Positions 17,131 to 25,716 of a stretch of 64,000 nucleotides of DNA are shown piece by piece; position 1 is the stretch's first letter; every line of letters begins with the position of its first letter. Position numbers and translations under genes: made by a program. The stretch is from Acetobacteroides hydrogenigenes (lineage in GTDB: Bacteria; Bacteroidota; Bacteroidia; Bacteroidales; ZOR0009), in NCBI RefSeq assembly GCF_004340205.1, contig NZ_SLWB01000004.1:62001-126000 (forward strand), written 5' to 3'. The notes beneath the pieces were generated by a model. That model was not told the DNA's origin, did not search any database, and worked only from the letters and a program-made list of their open reading frames with translations.

Positions 17131-17586
17131 CTACTTTATCTCAATATTGAGCTGTCGCCCTTCCTTAAGCGCCTTTTTATCCATTGAAGAACCAACAGCC
17201 ATGCCAATTACCAAGCCAAAAGGCAGTCCAATAGCCATCATGCCCATGTTGTGGACTAGCGAGCCATAAACAACACCGAGGGGCAAACCAAATCCTGCAG
17301 TCCCAACGGCCATCCAGAAGTTACGGTAGTGGTTTTGGGTAACCAGCTTAAGCTCCTTTTCCAGCAGCTTAAGGATATCGGCTTGCGTCTTTTTAATCTG
17401 ATTCTTCAATCCAATATCTGACGTAGAATTAACAAGATCGATACCGCTATTGATGTAGGCTACTATTGCATCGGGGAGCGTACGCCTCCTCAACTCGGAC
17501 AAAAGATTATCGAACTGGTTGTATACGCTAAATAGGTTACAATCTATCTCAAATACGTTGAGTTTTCTCATCTCTTTTATTTCCAT
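17131..17586 (-). CDS. Small membrane protein of unknown function
   Basis: A 151-residue protein I cannot assign. Residues about 1-95 are soluble and helical (VYNQFDNLLSELRRR; a coiled-coil-like KNQIKKTQADILKLLEKELK). Two glycine-rich membrane segments follow (about 96-115 and 117-137, separated by a short HNM turn), then a charged tail DKKALKEGRQ. The first codons give two possible starts (ATG 17586, or MRKLNV five codons later). Upstream lies a long non-coding stretch with a repeat array. The glycine-zipper hairpin recalls small membrane-associated proteins, without a named family. Confidence 0.6.
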   Translation of the reverse strand: MEIKEMRKLNVFEIDCNLFSVYNQFDNLLSELRRRTLPDAIVAYINSGIDLVNSTSDIGLKNQIKKTQADILKLLEKELKLVTQNHYRNFWMAVGTAGFGLPLGVVYGSLVHNMGMMAIGLPFGLVIGMAVGSSMDKKALKEGRQLNIEIK

Positions 17587-17990
17587 TTTTCGACTTAGGT
17601 TTAGGTTATATAGATATTACTATCTGCACATATTTCCGCTTTACCCCCATATACGCCCAATGCGGGTCGTTTTATGGTAAATTTGCTGCTTTGGGGTCAT
17701 ACTTTGTTGTTTTTTCCTACAGTTGAATAGCTATTTCTGCAAACGGAAGGTGGGCATACGAGCGCCATACAAGTTTTGTTTACTAAAAAGGTTTCTGCTA
17801 TAGGATTGCCGTAAATGTAGCAATAAAAGTAATTAGCTTAACCAACCTTAATCGGATTTTTTTCGCCAAGCAGAGCCAATACGCTGCTGCTTGTAGCATT
17901 TTTACCTCGAATGCTGAGATTGAAGCCCAAGTTCTTACTTCTCCACTGCCCTATTCCCCATATACCACATATAATTTACCCAAATGCTTA

Positions 17991-18302
17991 CGTATAAGCC
18001 TCTATACGCTACGCCATCCTCTGTTTTTTATGGTGTATTAAGCCCAATACATATGTATACCCCCTAATATTTTTGTATAAGCCCTTATACACGATGTAGC
18101 ATTCACATTTTCGCAGTGTATTTTGCTTAATACATATGTATAGCCCTCAATACTTTTGTATAAGCCCTTATACACGATATGGCCGATACTTTTTGCCGTG
18201 TATTTTGCTCGGATACGAGCGTATGGCATTCCCTACTCATGTATAGCACTACTATTAGGGCGTAACAACCAGATATTATCGGTAATGCCGGTGGCATACG
18301 CA
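17991..18302. repeat. 21-bp tandem repeat array with 83-bp higher-order unit
   Basis: Units of 21 bp (two of 20 and 19) start at 17991, 18012, 18033, 18054, 18075, 18096, 18116, 18137, 18158, 18179, 18198, 18219 and 18240, fading by about 18302. Most begin (T/C)GTATA or GTGTAT. Blocks of four units form an 82-83-bp repeat (18033, 18116, 18198), with 18075-18095 and 18158-18178 identical. Internal palindromes GTATAAGCCCTTATAC and ATACATATGTAT recur. The array sits in the 989-nt non-coding gap 17587-18575; the remainder of that gap shows no gene I can support. Confidence 0.75.
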
Positions 18303-18575
18303 GCAAGCGCTCCTTTTTTTACTCCTATTGCCCCCTATTTGGCGCAATACCGACACTCATAAGGAAGTCATCTGCTCCATTAAAGGCATACCTGTTGATA
18401 AATTTTCTTAGCTGTCAATAAGTGGCTCAATCCCTTGTAAAATCTAGCGTTCAGGTTAATACATAGAAAAGAATGACAAAATTTTTCACCATTAATGTAT
18501 TTTATTTGCAGATAATAAGCTAATTTAGCAATAGATAAAACAACTTTTTTAAGTAGACACAAAAATTTAAATTTC

Positions 18576-18968
18576 ATGGAAAACTCTTCAAGGGTTAAGC
18601 TGGGCAACAACATCTCAGAGATTCTCGGAGTTGCCGATAAAATGACAGTTAAACATTTAAAGGATGGAAATTCTTCGCCGTTACTGGCGCTAACCGATGT
18701 TAACTGGACCGAATTTGTTTCCAATGTTCCAAAAGCTGTTGAGCTGAATCGCGAGGCCGAAGAGCTTCGCATGAAGGCCGAGGCAAAATGTCGCGAGCGC
18801 GACCTACTAATGGAACCTATCGAGGAGGCCGTTAGACGTGGTAAGAATCTGCTGAAGTCCATCCACGCTAAGAATCCGAAGATGCTTGGCGAATGGGGAT
18901 TCGACGTTACCTACACGACTCCTAAGAAAACCGTAGCAAAGACCTCCACTACTGAAAACAACCAGTAG
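18576..18968 (+). CDS. Hypothetical coiled-coil protein
   Basis: A 130-residue soluble protein without a family I recognise. The N-terminal half (VKLGNNISEILGVADKMTVKHL, then DVNWTEFVSNVP) looks folded. Residues about 60-95 are a long charged helix (ELNREAEELRMKAEAKCRERDLLMEP), and the C-terminus is a Thr/Lys-rich tail (TPKKTVAKTSTTENNQ). No signal peptide or membrane segment. The ATG at 18576 follows an A-rich leader, usual here. A long, near-perfect terminator follows 28 nt after the stop, supporting a real single-gene unit. The 39-nt spacing between Ala/Glu-rich heptads suggests oligomerisation, nothing more. Confidence 0.7.
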   Translation: MENSSRVKLGNNISEILGVADKMTVKHLKDGNSSPLLALTDVNWTEFVSNVPKAVELNREAEELRMKAEAKCRERDLLMEPIEEAVRRGKNLLKSIHAKNPKMLGEWGFDVTYTTPKKTVAKTSTTENNQ

Positions 18969-18996
18969 CTTTGAATCGACCTATTTTGAATCTATA

Positions 18997-19026
18997 AACG
19001 GTCGTCTGGCTTGCCAGGCGACCGTT
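18997..19026 (+). terminator. Terminator of the gene at 18576
   Basis: AACGGTCG.CTGG / CCAGGCGACCGTT, a 13-bp stem with one mismatch and a CTTG loop. Confidence 0.8.
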
Positions 19027-19060
19027 ATTTGTAAGCAGACTTTTCGGTTTGCCCGAACAA

Positions 19061-19095
19061 AAAAAGAGCCCTATCGTACGATAAGGCTCTTTTTG
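19061..19095 (-). terminator. Terminator of tRNA-Trp
   Basis: AAAGAGCC / GGCTCTTT with an inner ATCGTACGAT palindrome, immediately after the tRNA on the minus strand and followed by a T-run. Confidence 0.75.
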
Positions 19096-19098
19096 TAG

Positions 19099-19171
19099 CA
19101 CGGGAGGAGCGACTCGAACGCCCGACACTCGGTTTTGGAGACCGATGCTCTACCAACTGAGCTACACCCGT
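19099..19171 (-). tRNA. tRNA-Trp (CCA)
   Basis: The minus strand folds as a 73-nt tRNA: TAGCTC D-arm start, anticodon stem TCGGT/ACCGA with loop CTCCAAA (anticodon CCA), T-loop TTCGAGT, discriminator G. The acceptor stem pairs ACGGGTG with CTCCCGT, apart from one U-U mismatch. CCA is not encoded. Confidence 0.92.
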
Positions 19172-19464
19172 GTTTCTCTCAGAAGTGGCGCAAAGATGGG
19201 CCATTTTTTTCGATCTTGCAAGCCCTACGCCCATATTGGAGCCACATTTTAGCCATCTCGCTAAGCGTCAAGGCTAATATTTTTAGCAGAAGCCAACAAA
19301 ACGTTGCGCCCTTTTCCCTAAGCCTCAGCCAACCGATAGGCAAGCAGCTACGCAGCATTGCTCCGGCACTGCATAGGCTAGCAGAACTTCTGCCTGTCAG
19401 CCCATGATAGCTCATCCGAATAGCCCCCGCAGCTCCGCAAAGGCTGCCCGCATTCAAAAACGAA

Positions 19465-19494
19465 GGGAGGCTGCCCGTTGCAGGTAGCCTCCCC
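19465..19494 (-). terminator. Terminator of the bcp-recA unit
   Basis: GGGAGGCT / AGCCTCCC hairpin, T-rich on the minus strand, 56 nt after the recA stop. The rest of 19172-19549 holds no supported gene. Confidence 0.7.
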
Positions 19495-19549
19495 TTATGC
19501 AATTCTGATCTGAAAGGGATCAGTGTAAATCTTTTCAATCGGTATAATC

Positions 19550-20560
19550 CTACTTGGTAGCCAGCGCCTCACGGATCTTACCCTCTAGCTCTTCGGCCAG
19601 CTCGGGGTTATCCTGCAGCAGCTGCTTAACGGCATCGCGTCCCTGTCCCAGCTTGGTGTCGCCGTAGCTAAACCACGAGCCGCTCTTCTTAACGATCTCG
19701 TACTCCACGCCTAGGTCGATAATCTCGCCGATCTTAGAGATACCCTCGCCGTACATGATGTCGAACTCGGCCTTACGGAACGGTGGTGCCATCTTATTCT
19801 TGATGATCTTCACCTTGGCGCGGGTACCGGTGGCATCCTCGCCGTCCTTAATCTGGGTGCTCTTGCGGATATCGATGCGCACCGATGCGTAGAACTTCAG
19901 CGCGTTACCTCCGGTGGTGGTTTCGGGGTTACCGAACATCACGCCAATCTTTTCGCGCAGCTGGTTGATGAAGATACAGGTGGTGTTGGTTTTGCTGATG
20001 GTGGCGGTGAGCTTACGCAGCGCCTGCGACATAAGGCGAGCCTGAAGACCTACCTTGTTGTCGCCCATATCGCCCTCGATTTCGGCCTTTGGCGTAAGCG
20101 CGGCAACCGAGTCGATTACCACGATGTCGATGGCGCCCGAGCGGATCAGGTGATCGGCAATTTCGAGCGCCTGCTCGCCGTTGTCGGGCTGAGAAATTAG
20201 CAGCGTTTCCACGTCAACGCCCAACTTTTCGGCGTAGAAGCGGTCGAAGGCGTGCTCAGCATCGATGATAGCCGCAATACCGCCAGCCTTTTGAGCCTCA
20301 GCAATGGCATGGATGGCCAGCGTGGTTTTACCCGACGACTCAGGTCCGTAGATTTCGATAACCCTACCGCGTGGATATCCACCGATGCCCAGGGCTACGT
20401 CTAACCCGATAGAACCCGACGAAATAACGGGCACATCCTCCGATGGCTTATCGCCCATTTTCATAATTGCGCCTTTACCAAAATCCTTCTCAATCTTGTC
20501 GAGGGTGGCTTGTAGCGCCTTTAGCTTGTCTTTGTTGATTTCTGCTTTTGCTGTGGCCAT
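19550..20560 (-). CDS. recA: Recombinase RecA
   Basis: A 336-residue RecA, central to homologous recombination and SOS signalling. It forms ATP-dependent filaments on single-stranded DNA. Walker [10 protein letters not shown] (72-80), then the EHAFD region, Walker [11 protein letters not shown] and the [20 protein letters not shown] loop are all present, with the C-terminal domain ending in an acidic [14 protein letters not shown]. Length is normal for Bacteroidota (about 340). It follows bcp by 12 nt on the minus strand, so the two are probably co-transcribed. No LexA-type operator is evident upstream. Confidence 0.98.
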   Translation of the reverse strand: MATAKAEINKDKLKALQATLDKIEKDFGKGAIMKMGDKPSEDVPVISSGSIGLDVALGIGGYPRGRVIEIYGPESSGKTTLAIHAIAEAQKAGGIAAIIDAEHAFDRFYAEKLGVDVETLLISQPDNGEQALEIADHLIRSGAIDIVVIDSVAALTPKAEIEGDMGDNKVGLQARLMSQALRKLTATISKTNTTCIFINQLREKIGVMFGNPETTTGGNALKFYASVRIDIRKSTQIKDGEDATGTRAKVKIIKNKMAPPFRKAEFDIMYGEGISKIGEIIDLGVEYEIVKKSGSWFSYGDTKLGQGRDAVKQLLQDNPELAEELEGKIREALATK

Positions 20561-20572
20561 TTTATCTGTTTG

Positions 20573-21037
20573 TTATTTTTTATACGCGTCTAAGATTTGC
20601 TCAGCATGGCTCTTTACCTTCACCTTTTCGAAGATGTTTTCGATGATGCCGTTGCCGTCTATCACGTAGGTTTTACGGATGACGCCCATGTACTTTTTGC
20701 CGTACATGCTCTTTTCGCCCCAGGCATTGTAGGCTTCTAGAATCACCTTTTCGGTATCGGCAATCAGGTTAAAGGGCAAGCTATGCTTCTCTATGAACTT
20801 CTGGTGCGATGCCTCCGAGTCGGCGCTAACGCCCAACACTTCGAATCCTTTCGCCCTAAGCTCGCTCCAGCCATCGCGCAAGCTGCAGGCCTCATCGGTA
20901 CAGCCGGGAGTGTTATCCTTAGGATAAAAGTAGAGGACTAGCCGCTTGCCGGCAAAGTCGCCAAGGGTAACCGCCTTGCCGTTTTGATCGATGCCCTTAA
21001 AATCAGGGGCTTTATCGCCAATCTGTAACGTTGCCAT
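20573..21037 (-). CDS. bcp: Thiol peroxidase, Bcp/PrxQ-type peroxiredoxin
   Basis: A 154-residue cytosolic peroxiredoxin reducing hydrogen and organic peroxides with thioredoxin. The peroxidatic C46 is in DNTPGCTDEACSLRD and the resolving C51 lies five residues on, the atypical 2-Cys arrangement of Bcp. The Thr and Pro of the active site (PKDNTPGC) are present, and VLGVSADSEASHQKFIEKH follows as expected. Full length. First gene of a two-gene unit with recA, linking oxidative protection with DNA repair; whether this is functional or incidental is not shown. Confidence 0.95.
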   Translation of the reverse strand: MATLQIGDKAPDFKGIDQNGKAVTLGDFAGKRLVLYFYPKDNTPGCTDEACSLRDGWSELRAKGFEVLGVSADSEASHQKFIEKHSLPFNLIADTEKVILEAYNAWGEKSMYGKKYMGVIRKTYVIDGNGIIENIFEKVKVKSHAEQILDAYKK

Positions 21038-21140
21038 AATCAGTTCAATTTTACAATAAAGCTACTAAAAAAAATGAAAAATCGAGGGGCGTTCACAATT
21101 TTGTTTGGCATGATGCGTTGGCGAATGCTGTAGGACGATC

Positions 21141-21168
21141 GTAGAGGCGCGATTCATCGCGTCTTTAC
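21141..21168. repeat. REP-like imperfect palindrome
   Basis: GTAGAGGCGCGAT and ATCGCGTCTTTAC form a 13-bp stem (two G-U-compatible mismatches) around a TC loop in the 224-nt divergent gap between bcp and the next gene. Similar GTAGAG-CGCGAT palindromes occur as dispersed repeats in other bacteria, as far as I recall. Confidence 0.55.
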
Positions 21169-21261
21169 CCGTTTACATGGATAGTAGGGAAAATCCAACG
21201 CCCATCAAATTGTTAAAACCATTTGATTCGTTACCTTAGCAATATCAAATACAGTAAAACC

Positions 21262-23985
21262 ATGCGCACTCTTCGATTACTACTAACGGCGTCAATACTG
21301 CTGGTAAGCATTGTGAGCGTTTCGGCGCAACAGGTATCGTCGGATGCCGCAAACCAGCTTTTTGCAGCAGGGAAGTACCGCGAGGCCATCCCTATGTACC
21401 GTCAGCTGCTCGAACGCTACAGCGAAGACCCCACCTATAACTACCGTCTTGGCATTTGCTACTTTCTTTCCGACGAAGATCTGAACGCGGCATATAAGTA
21501 CCTAAAAGCAGCATCAACCAAAGAGGTACCCAATAAGGTATACTACTACCTGGGCGAGGTGTGCCGCTACCTTTACCGCTTCGACGAGTCGCTAAGCTAC
21601 TACAAGCGCTTTATGGTAAATGGCGGATCTCCCGATGTTTCTACGGTAGCGCTGGAACTGGCGGCAAGTGCAGCATCTAACGGGCAAAACCTGCTACGCT
21701 ACAGCTCTAAGGTATCGCCAATTGCTAAAGCCGAGGTTAACGCCGCCGACTTCTACAAGACCTACGACACCTACCCCTCCAGCTCGGGGTTTGGCGACAT
21801 TCCTGCCGAGCTAAAAACCGTCATCGACGGTAAAAAGGGGTTGAACTCGCTTATCTTCTCGCATGTTGATGGAGGAAGGGTTGGCGATATATCGGTATAT
21901 GCCAGCTACGGACAAAACGAAACCGGCAGTAAGGATCTCTTCTTCATCCAAAAGGTTGACGAACGGACATGGAGCCGCCCACAACGGCTGCCCGGCACCA
22001 TTAACTCGCCCTTCGACGAGGACTACGCCTACATGTGTCCCGACAACCGCACGCTCTACTTTGCCTCGAAGGGGCTCTACAGCATCGGAGGCTACGACAT
22101 ATACCGGACAACCTACAGCTCGGAAAAGAAAGAGTGGAGCGCACCCGAAAACCTAGGTTTCCCCATCAATAGCCCCTACGACGACTACCTATTTGTTCCC
22201 GACAAGGATGGCAAAACAGCCTGTTTTGCCTCTATGCGCGGAATTAAGACCAATGGCACAATAAACGTGTTTAAGGTAGATGGCGTTGACAATACCATTA
22301 GAGTAGAGCTCTCGCCCGAAAGCGCATTTGCCCTACAAGGGCTAGATAAAAGAGCCGCCACTCCCGAACCAAAGGCCTCCGAAGCTGCCGCTACACAGCA
22401 AAGCAAAGTTGCCGTTGAGTCAACAGAAGGTGTTGCCGCACTTCCCGAATACCGCAAAATAAAGGTGGCGCTGGCAAACAACGAGTCGCTAACCGATTCT
22501 ACGTCCAAAAAGATTGATCGCTTAAGAGCTGTATGGGCAGACATGCCCGATTCTACCCGTCAGGATGTGGAGCGACTAATCGTTTTTAACGAGAACAGGC
22601 TAATGGAGCTAACCAACATCAGGGAGCAGCTGCTCGACCAGGCAAGTTCGTTGGAGCGCGATTTTATTAGCGGAAAGATAAAGCTTGAGGTTAACGAAAA
22701 GCCCGCTGTCAACGAATGGTTCGTTCGAAACGAGCTGCTCGCCACACACCTAACCAAGCCTCAGCTAGACAAACTGGCAACCTCTCCGCTACGTATGCCA
22801 CAAGCTATGGCGCTTATAGATAGCGCATCCTCCACTGGTGTGCAAATACAGGACTTGCAACAGATACTTACTGCCGCATCCGACACCCTGGAGATGGAAA
22901 AGGTTAAGGGCAAGATCAACGAGTACGAAGCCAGCCTAAAGCCTGCATTAAAAAGGTTGAATAGCGGATGGGCATCGTTTTATGGTGCCTACTTCGAGGT
23001 GATGAGCCAAATGGCTCGATCCCTACCAAGCACATCTGCCGAAGATTCAGTTCTGCTTCAAAACGCACAGCGCTCGTACCTTGGAGCAAAAGGAATTAGG
23101 AACGGAACAGCAGCCATTGGCGAAACCTATGCCGACTACCAGAAAGTAGAGGAGGCATACCTTAACGAGCAGAAATCGCTCAACTGGCTTAGCCTGTACC
23201 TGGCTCGAGCAGCAAAGGAAAAAAGCATTGCCGATTCGCTGTATGCAGCGCTCAACCCACAAAAAGAGAGCGAGCAAACGGATGTCGCGTTGACGGAAGC
23301 GTCAAACTTTGGCGTTGTAAAGCGAGACAACGTAGAGATACCACAGATTGCCTTTTCGGCACCAACCAATAGCGGCGAGTTTGCCGTAAACACTACCGCA
23401 TCGTACAGCCAACAAAACCCAATGCCCAGCTCCAGATCTTTGCCAACAGGGGTTGTCTACTCCTTTCAGCTAGGGCTGTTCTCTCAGGAGCTAAACTACT
23501 CGCTATTTAAGTTCTCTCCAATGTTCTACGAATCGACAGGCAGCGGGAAGAGGGTGTTTGCAGGCATATTTAACAGCTACCACAGCGCTCAGAGCCGGGT
23601 TGCTCAGGTTAAGGAGAACGGATTTAAGGATGCCTTTATAGTTGCCTTCGCCGATAGAAGACTGGTTCCATTAGCAAAGGCAAAAGCGATGGAAGGGAAA
23701 AAAGCGATGGAAACAAAGAGCACAGTAGCTGCTCCATCGGCAATGTTTAGGGTTGTTGTTGGGACATTTGCAGGAGAGATGCCAAAGAACATTAAGGATA
23801 TAGTGGAAAAGCTATTGTCTGATAAAGAGATTATAAAATCGCCAATGGCCGATGGGCTCATCACCTACAGCATTGGAAATTTTGATACATTTGAACAGGC
23901 AATCCCCCTAAAGAATCGGCTTGTTTCAGAGGGCATTGTCGAAGCATTTGTCACAAAGATTGAGTTAACTCCTAACGGGCAATAG
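21262..23985 (+). CDS. Exported TPR/PD40/SPOR envelope protein
   Basis: A 907-residue protein from the ATG at 21262, chosen because a signal peptide begins there (MRTLRLLLTASILLVSIVSVSAQ); an ATG 13 codons earlier is less likely. Order of parts: TPR-like helices (about 25-135: AGKYREAIPMYRQLLERY); PD40/WD40-like beta-propeller repeats (about 200-340: LFFIQKVDERTWSRPQRLPG, YFASKGLYSIGGYDIYRT); a long low-complexity and helical region (about 360-700); then two SPOR-like domains (YSFQLGLFSQELNYSLF ... GFKDAFIVAFA, and FRVVVGTFAG ... TYSIGNFDTFEQAI). SPOR domains bind denuded peptidoglycan, so a periplasmic scaffold is plausible. TPR+PD40 resembles PorE-like type IX secretion/gliding proteins, which have OmpA instead of SPOR. 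Followed eight nt later by clpS. Confidence 0.8.
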   Translation: MRTLRLLLTASILLVSIVSVSAQQVSSDAANQLFAAGKYREAIPMYRQLLERYSEDPTYNYRLGICYFLSDEDLNAAYKYLKAASTKEVPNKVYYYLGEVCRYLYRFDESLSYYKRFMVNGGSPDVSTVALELAASAASNGQNLLRYSSKVSPIAKAEVNAADFYKTYDTYPSSSGFGDIPAELKTVIDGKKGLNSLIFSHVDGGRVGDISVYASYGQNETGSKDLFFIQKVDERTWSRPQRLPGTINSPFDEDYAYMCPDNRTLYFASKGLYSIGGYDIYRTTYSSEKKEWSAPENLGFPINSPYDDYLFVPDKDGKTACFASMRGIKTNGTINVFKVDGVDNTIRVELSPESAFALQGLDKRAATPEPKASEAAATQQSKVAVESTEGVAALPEYRKIKVALANNESLTDSTSKKIDRLRAVWADMPDSTRQDVERLIVFNENRLMELTNIREQLLDQASSLERDFISGKIKLEVNEKPAVNEWFVRNELLATHLTKPQLDKLATSPLRMPQAMALIDSASSTGVQIQDLQQILTAASDTLEMEKVKGKINEYEASLKPALKRLNSGWASFYGAYFEVMSQMARSLPSTSAEDSVLLQNAQRSYLGAKGIRNGTAAIGETYADYQKVEEAYLNEQKSLNWLSLYLARAAKEKSIADSLYAALNPQKESEQTDVALTEASNFGVVKRDNVEIPQIAFSAPTNSGEFAVNTTASYSQQNPMPSSRSLPTGVVYSFQLGLFSQELNYSLFKFSPMFYESTGSGKRVFAGIFNSYHSAQSRVAQVKENGFKDAFIVAFADRRLVPLAKAKAMEGKKAMETKSTVAAPSAMFRVVVGTFAGEMPKNIKDIVEKLLSDKEIIKSPMADGLITYSIGNFDTFEQAIPLKNRLVSEGIVEAFVTKIELTPNGQ

Positions 23986-23993
23986 AAGCAACA

Positions 23994-24275
23994 ATGAGTT
24001 TAGAAAAATTTTTACCGGATTTAGGTGGAGACATCGAAGAGTTGGAATCTGCGAGGTATTCGCTAATCCTCTATAATGACGAAGTCAACCTTTTTGAGCA
24101 CGTAATTGAATCGTTGATTGACGTGTGCGATCATACCGCCGAGCAAGCCGAGCAATGCGCGCTTATAGCCCACCTAAAAGGTAAGTGCGACATTAAGCAT
24201 GGCGAATATATTTACCTCGAAGCAATGCACGATGGCCTAGCAGCACGGGGTATAAGCACCACAATAGAGGCCTGA
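23994..24275 (+). CDS. clpS: ClpS-family adaptor of the Clp protease
   Basis: A 93-residue adaptor predicted to bring N-degron substrates to ClpA/ClpC-type unfoldases. It matches the ClpS core: YSLILYNDEVNLFEHVIESL (YxLxLxNDxxxxFexVxxxL), then a helix AEQAEQCALIAHLKGKCDI, and HGEYIYLEAMHDGLAARGI. The conserved ND substrate-pocket pair is present. The N-terminal extension is short. It lies eight nt after a large envelope protein and ends at a terminator; the pairing looks incidental. Divergent from proteobacterial ClpS at several positions, but the spacing is right. Confidence 0.88.
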   Translation: MSLEKFLPDLGGDIEELESARYSLILYNDEVNLFEHVIESLIDVCDHTAEQAEQCALIAHLKGKCDIKHGEYIYLEAMHDGLAARGISTTIEA

Positions 24276-24295
24276 TTTTCGAATTTACATAAATT

Positions 24296-24327
24296 AAAGG
24301 GGTTGTTGCGAAAGTAACAACCCCTTT
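24296..24327 (+). terminator. Terminator after clpS
   Basis: Perfect 12-bp stem AAAGGGGTTGTT / AACAACCCCTTT followed by a T-rich tract. Confidence 0.85.
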
Positions 24328-24409
24328 AATTTTCAGTATCTAGAGACGCATTAAAAGCCCACAATTCCCAGCGCACGCCTAATTTCGCTGGGAAAATGTT
24401 AGGAGAATG

Positions 24410-24440
24410 TTTGGCAACTTAGCAATTATCCTTATATTTG
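24410..24440 (+). promoter_or_regulatory. Promoter of the tRNA cluster
   Basis: TTTG (24410-24413), 19 nt, then TATATTTG (24433-24440): a textbook Bacteroidota -33/-7 pair, 12 nt before tRNA-Ser. Confidence 0.7.
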
Positions 24441-24452
24441 CATCGCAATCAC

Positions 24453-24539
24453 GGTGAGGTGGGTGAGTGGCTGAAACCACCAGTTTGCTAAACTGACGTA
24501 CGGGTTACCGTACCGGGGGTTCGAATCCCCCCCTCACCG
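24453..24539 (+). tRNA. tRNA-Ser (GCT)
   Basis: Acceptor GGTGAGG/CCTCACC, class II long variable arm (CGTACGGGTTACCGTACC), anticodon loop TTGCTAA giving GCT, T-loop TTCGAAT, discriminator G. 87 nt. Confidence 0.95.
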
Positions 24540-24547
24540 CAAGTGAA

Positions 24548-24622
24548 CGGGGTGTAGCGTAGTCCGGTCATCGCGCCTGCTTTGGGAGCAGGAGGTCGCA
24601 GGTTCGAATCCTGCCACCCCGA
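24548..24622 (+). tRNA. tRNA-Pro (TGG), copy 1
   Basis: Acceptor CGGGGTG/CACCCCG, discriminator A, anticodon stem CCTGC/GCAGG with loop TTTGGGA (anticodon TGG), T-loop TTCGAAT. 75 nt. Confidence 0.95.
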
Positions 24623-24665
24623 CAAAACCGGAGACAAGACGTTGCTTGTCTTAAAATAAGAACAA

Positions 24666-24740
24666 CGGGGTGTAGCGTAGTCCGGTCATCGCGCCTGCTT
24701 TGGGAGCAGGAGGTCGCAGGTTCGAATCCTGCCACCCCGA
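24666..24740 (+). tRNA. tRNA-Pro (TGG), copy 2
   Basis: Identical in sequence to the copy 118 nt upstream; a recent tandem duplication or maintained by conversion. Confidence 0.95.
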
Positions 24741-24743
24741 CGA

Positions 24744-24771
24744 AAGCCTCTACAAAAAGTGAGGTTTTTTT
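24744..24771 (+). terminator. Terminator of the tRNA cluster
   Basis: CCTC / GAGG hairpin followed by seven T. Confidence 0.6.
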
Positions 24772-24875
24772 GTTTATACTTAAGAGTGGTTTTAATACTT
24801 TAGAAGCGCCTAGGGTGAGCCTACGCGCTTTTTTTGTTTTAAATAGTTTGTGATTCTTTTTAGAGGACACCTTAC

Positions 24876-24922
24876 AAAAAACAAAAGGATGCTATACAAA
24901 ACGTAGCATCCTTTTGTTTTTT
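24876..24922. terminator. Long perfect bidirectional terminator
   Basis: Arms 24876-24894 and 24904-24922 are perfectly complementary (19 bp, ends AAAAAAC / GTTTTTT) with a 9-nt loop. It serves at least the minus-strand gene ending at 24937. Confidence 0.85.
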
Positions 24923-24936
24923 AGGGAAGTCCCCTG

Positions 24937-25551
24937 CTATTGCGCCCTAAAGTCCATTCGGGGAAGCCCAAGCTGCTGCTTTACGGATATAACTCGTATC
25001 CCAATTATTATTAGAATCGTCGCAACTTGGTTTGCCTCGGTTTGTATGCCAAAACGCTTTAGCAGGATGTATACAACTGCTCCTGCAAAACAGGCTGTAG
25101 CGTAAATCTCCTTTTTAAAAATTTGGGGAACCTCGTTATTTAGGGTGTCTCGAATAACGCCACCTGCAACGGCAGTCAGAATACCCATAATAATGGCCAC
25201 AGGAGTGTTAATCCCATTTGCCAGCGCCTTCTCGACACCAATAATGGTGAATACTCCAATACCTATGGTATCGAAAAGAAAGATTGTTCTGCGAAATCGG
25301 AAAATCTGCTCTTTCAGAAAAAAGGTGATTATTACGGCAAGGATAATGACGTATAGGTAAGCCATCGACGATGTCCAGCTAACAGGACTTATGCCAATCA
25401 TCATATCGCGCAGCGTTCCGCCGCCAATTGCTGTAACAAAACCGATAAAAGCAGCACCAAAAAGATCGAGGCGCTTTTCTCCGGCTGCTATGGTTCCACT
25501 TATGGCAAATACGAATGTTCCGATTAGATCGAGTAAGCTAAAGAAGTTCAT
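24937..25551 (-). CDS. YicG/TRIC-type (UPF0126) membrane channel protein
   Basis: A 204-residue membrane protein from the ATG at 25551 (11 extra codons exist upstream, but MNFFSLLDLIGTF is the natural start). Seven hydrophobic segments and the repeated glycine-rich motifs are seen: DLIGTFVFAISGTIAA, GFVTAIGGGTLRDMM and, in the second half, DTIGIGVFTIIGVEKAL and GILTAVAGGVIRDTL. This twofold repeat with GGG-(T/V)-(L/I)RD is the mark of the bacterial TRIC/UPF0126 family, shown in some members to form cation channels. Physiological role unknown. It ends close to a strong terminator and stands alone. Confidence 0.9.
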   Translation of the reverse strand: MNFFSLLDLIGTFVFAISGTIAAGEKRLDLFGAAFIGFVTAIGGGTLRDMMIGISPVSWTSSMAYLYVIILAVIITFFLKEQIFRFRRTIFLFDTIGIGVFTIIGVEKALANGINTPVAIIMGILTAVAGGVIRDTLNNEVPQIFKKEIYATACFAGAVVYILLKRFGIQTEANQVATILIIIGIRVISVKQQLGLPRMDFRAQ

Positions 25552-25716
25552 TGCTGATGATTTGAGGTGCAAATATAGCCCCATTTAGGAATTAATTTAC
25601 CAACCCCAACAAGCATCAAATAAGGTAATAAGCTGTAATGTAGCAGGGTGTGCAACAAGGATCATTCTTTCAGCCCCCGTTTTTTAGGGATGTAAATAGA
25701 GATTAACCTTAGTTTG

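Noticed and set aside
19172-19549. Possible sixth 21-bp array (recurrent AGCC) and a 119-codon minus-strand frame between tRNA-Trp and recA
   Set aside because: AGCC spacing is irregular (19 to 24 and more) and no unit can be aligned; the frame has no family resemblance and poor codon pattern.
24366-24393. CCCAGCG / CGCTGGG hairpin before the tRNA-Ser promoter
   Set aside because: No T-run and no gene ending there; too short to assign a role.
24568-24870. 101-codon minus-strand frame over the two tRNA-Pro genes
   Set aside because: It is antisense to two tRNAs; the repeated GGRIRTCDLLLPKQ-like and GFEPATSCSQ-like words are the well-known artefact of translating tRNA antisense strands.
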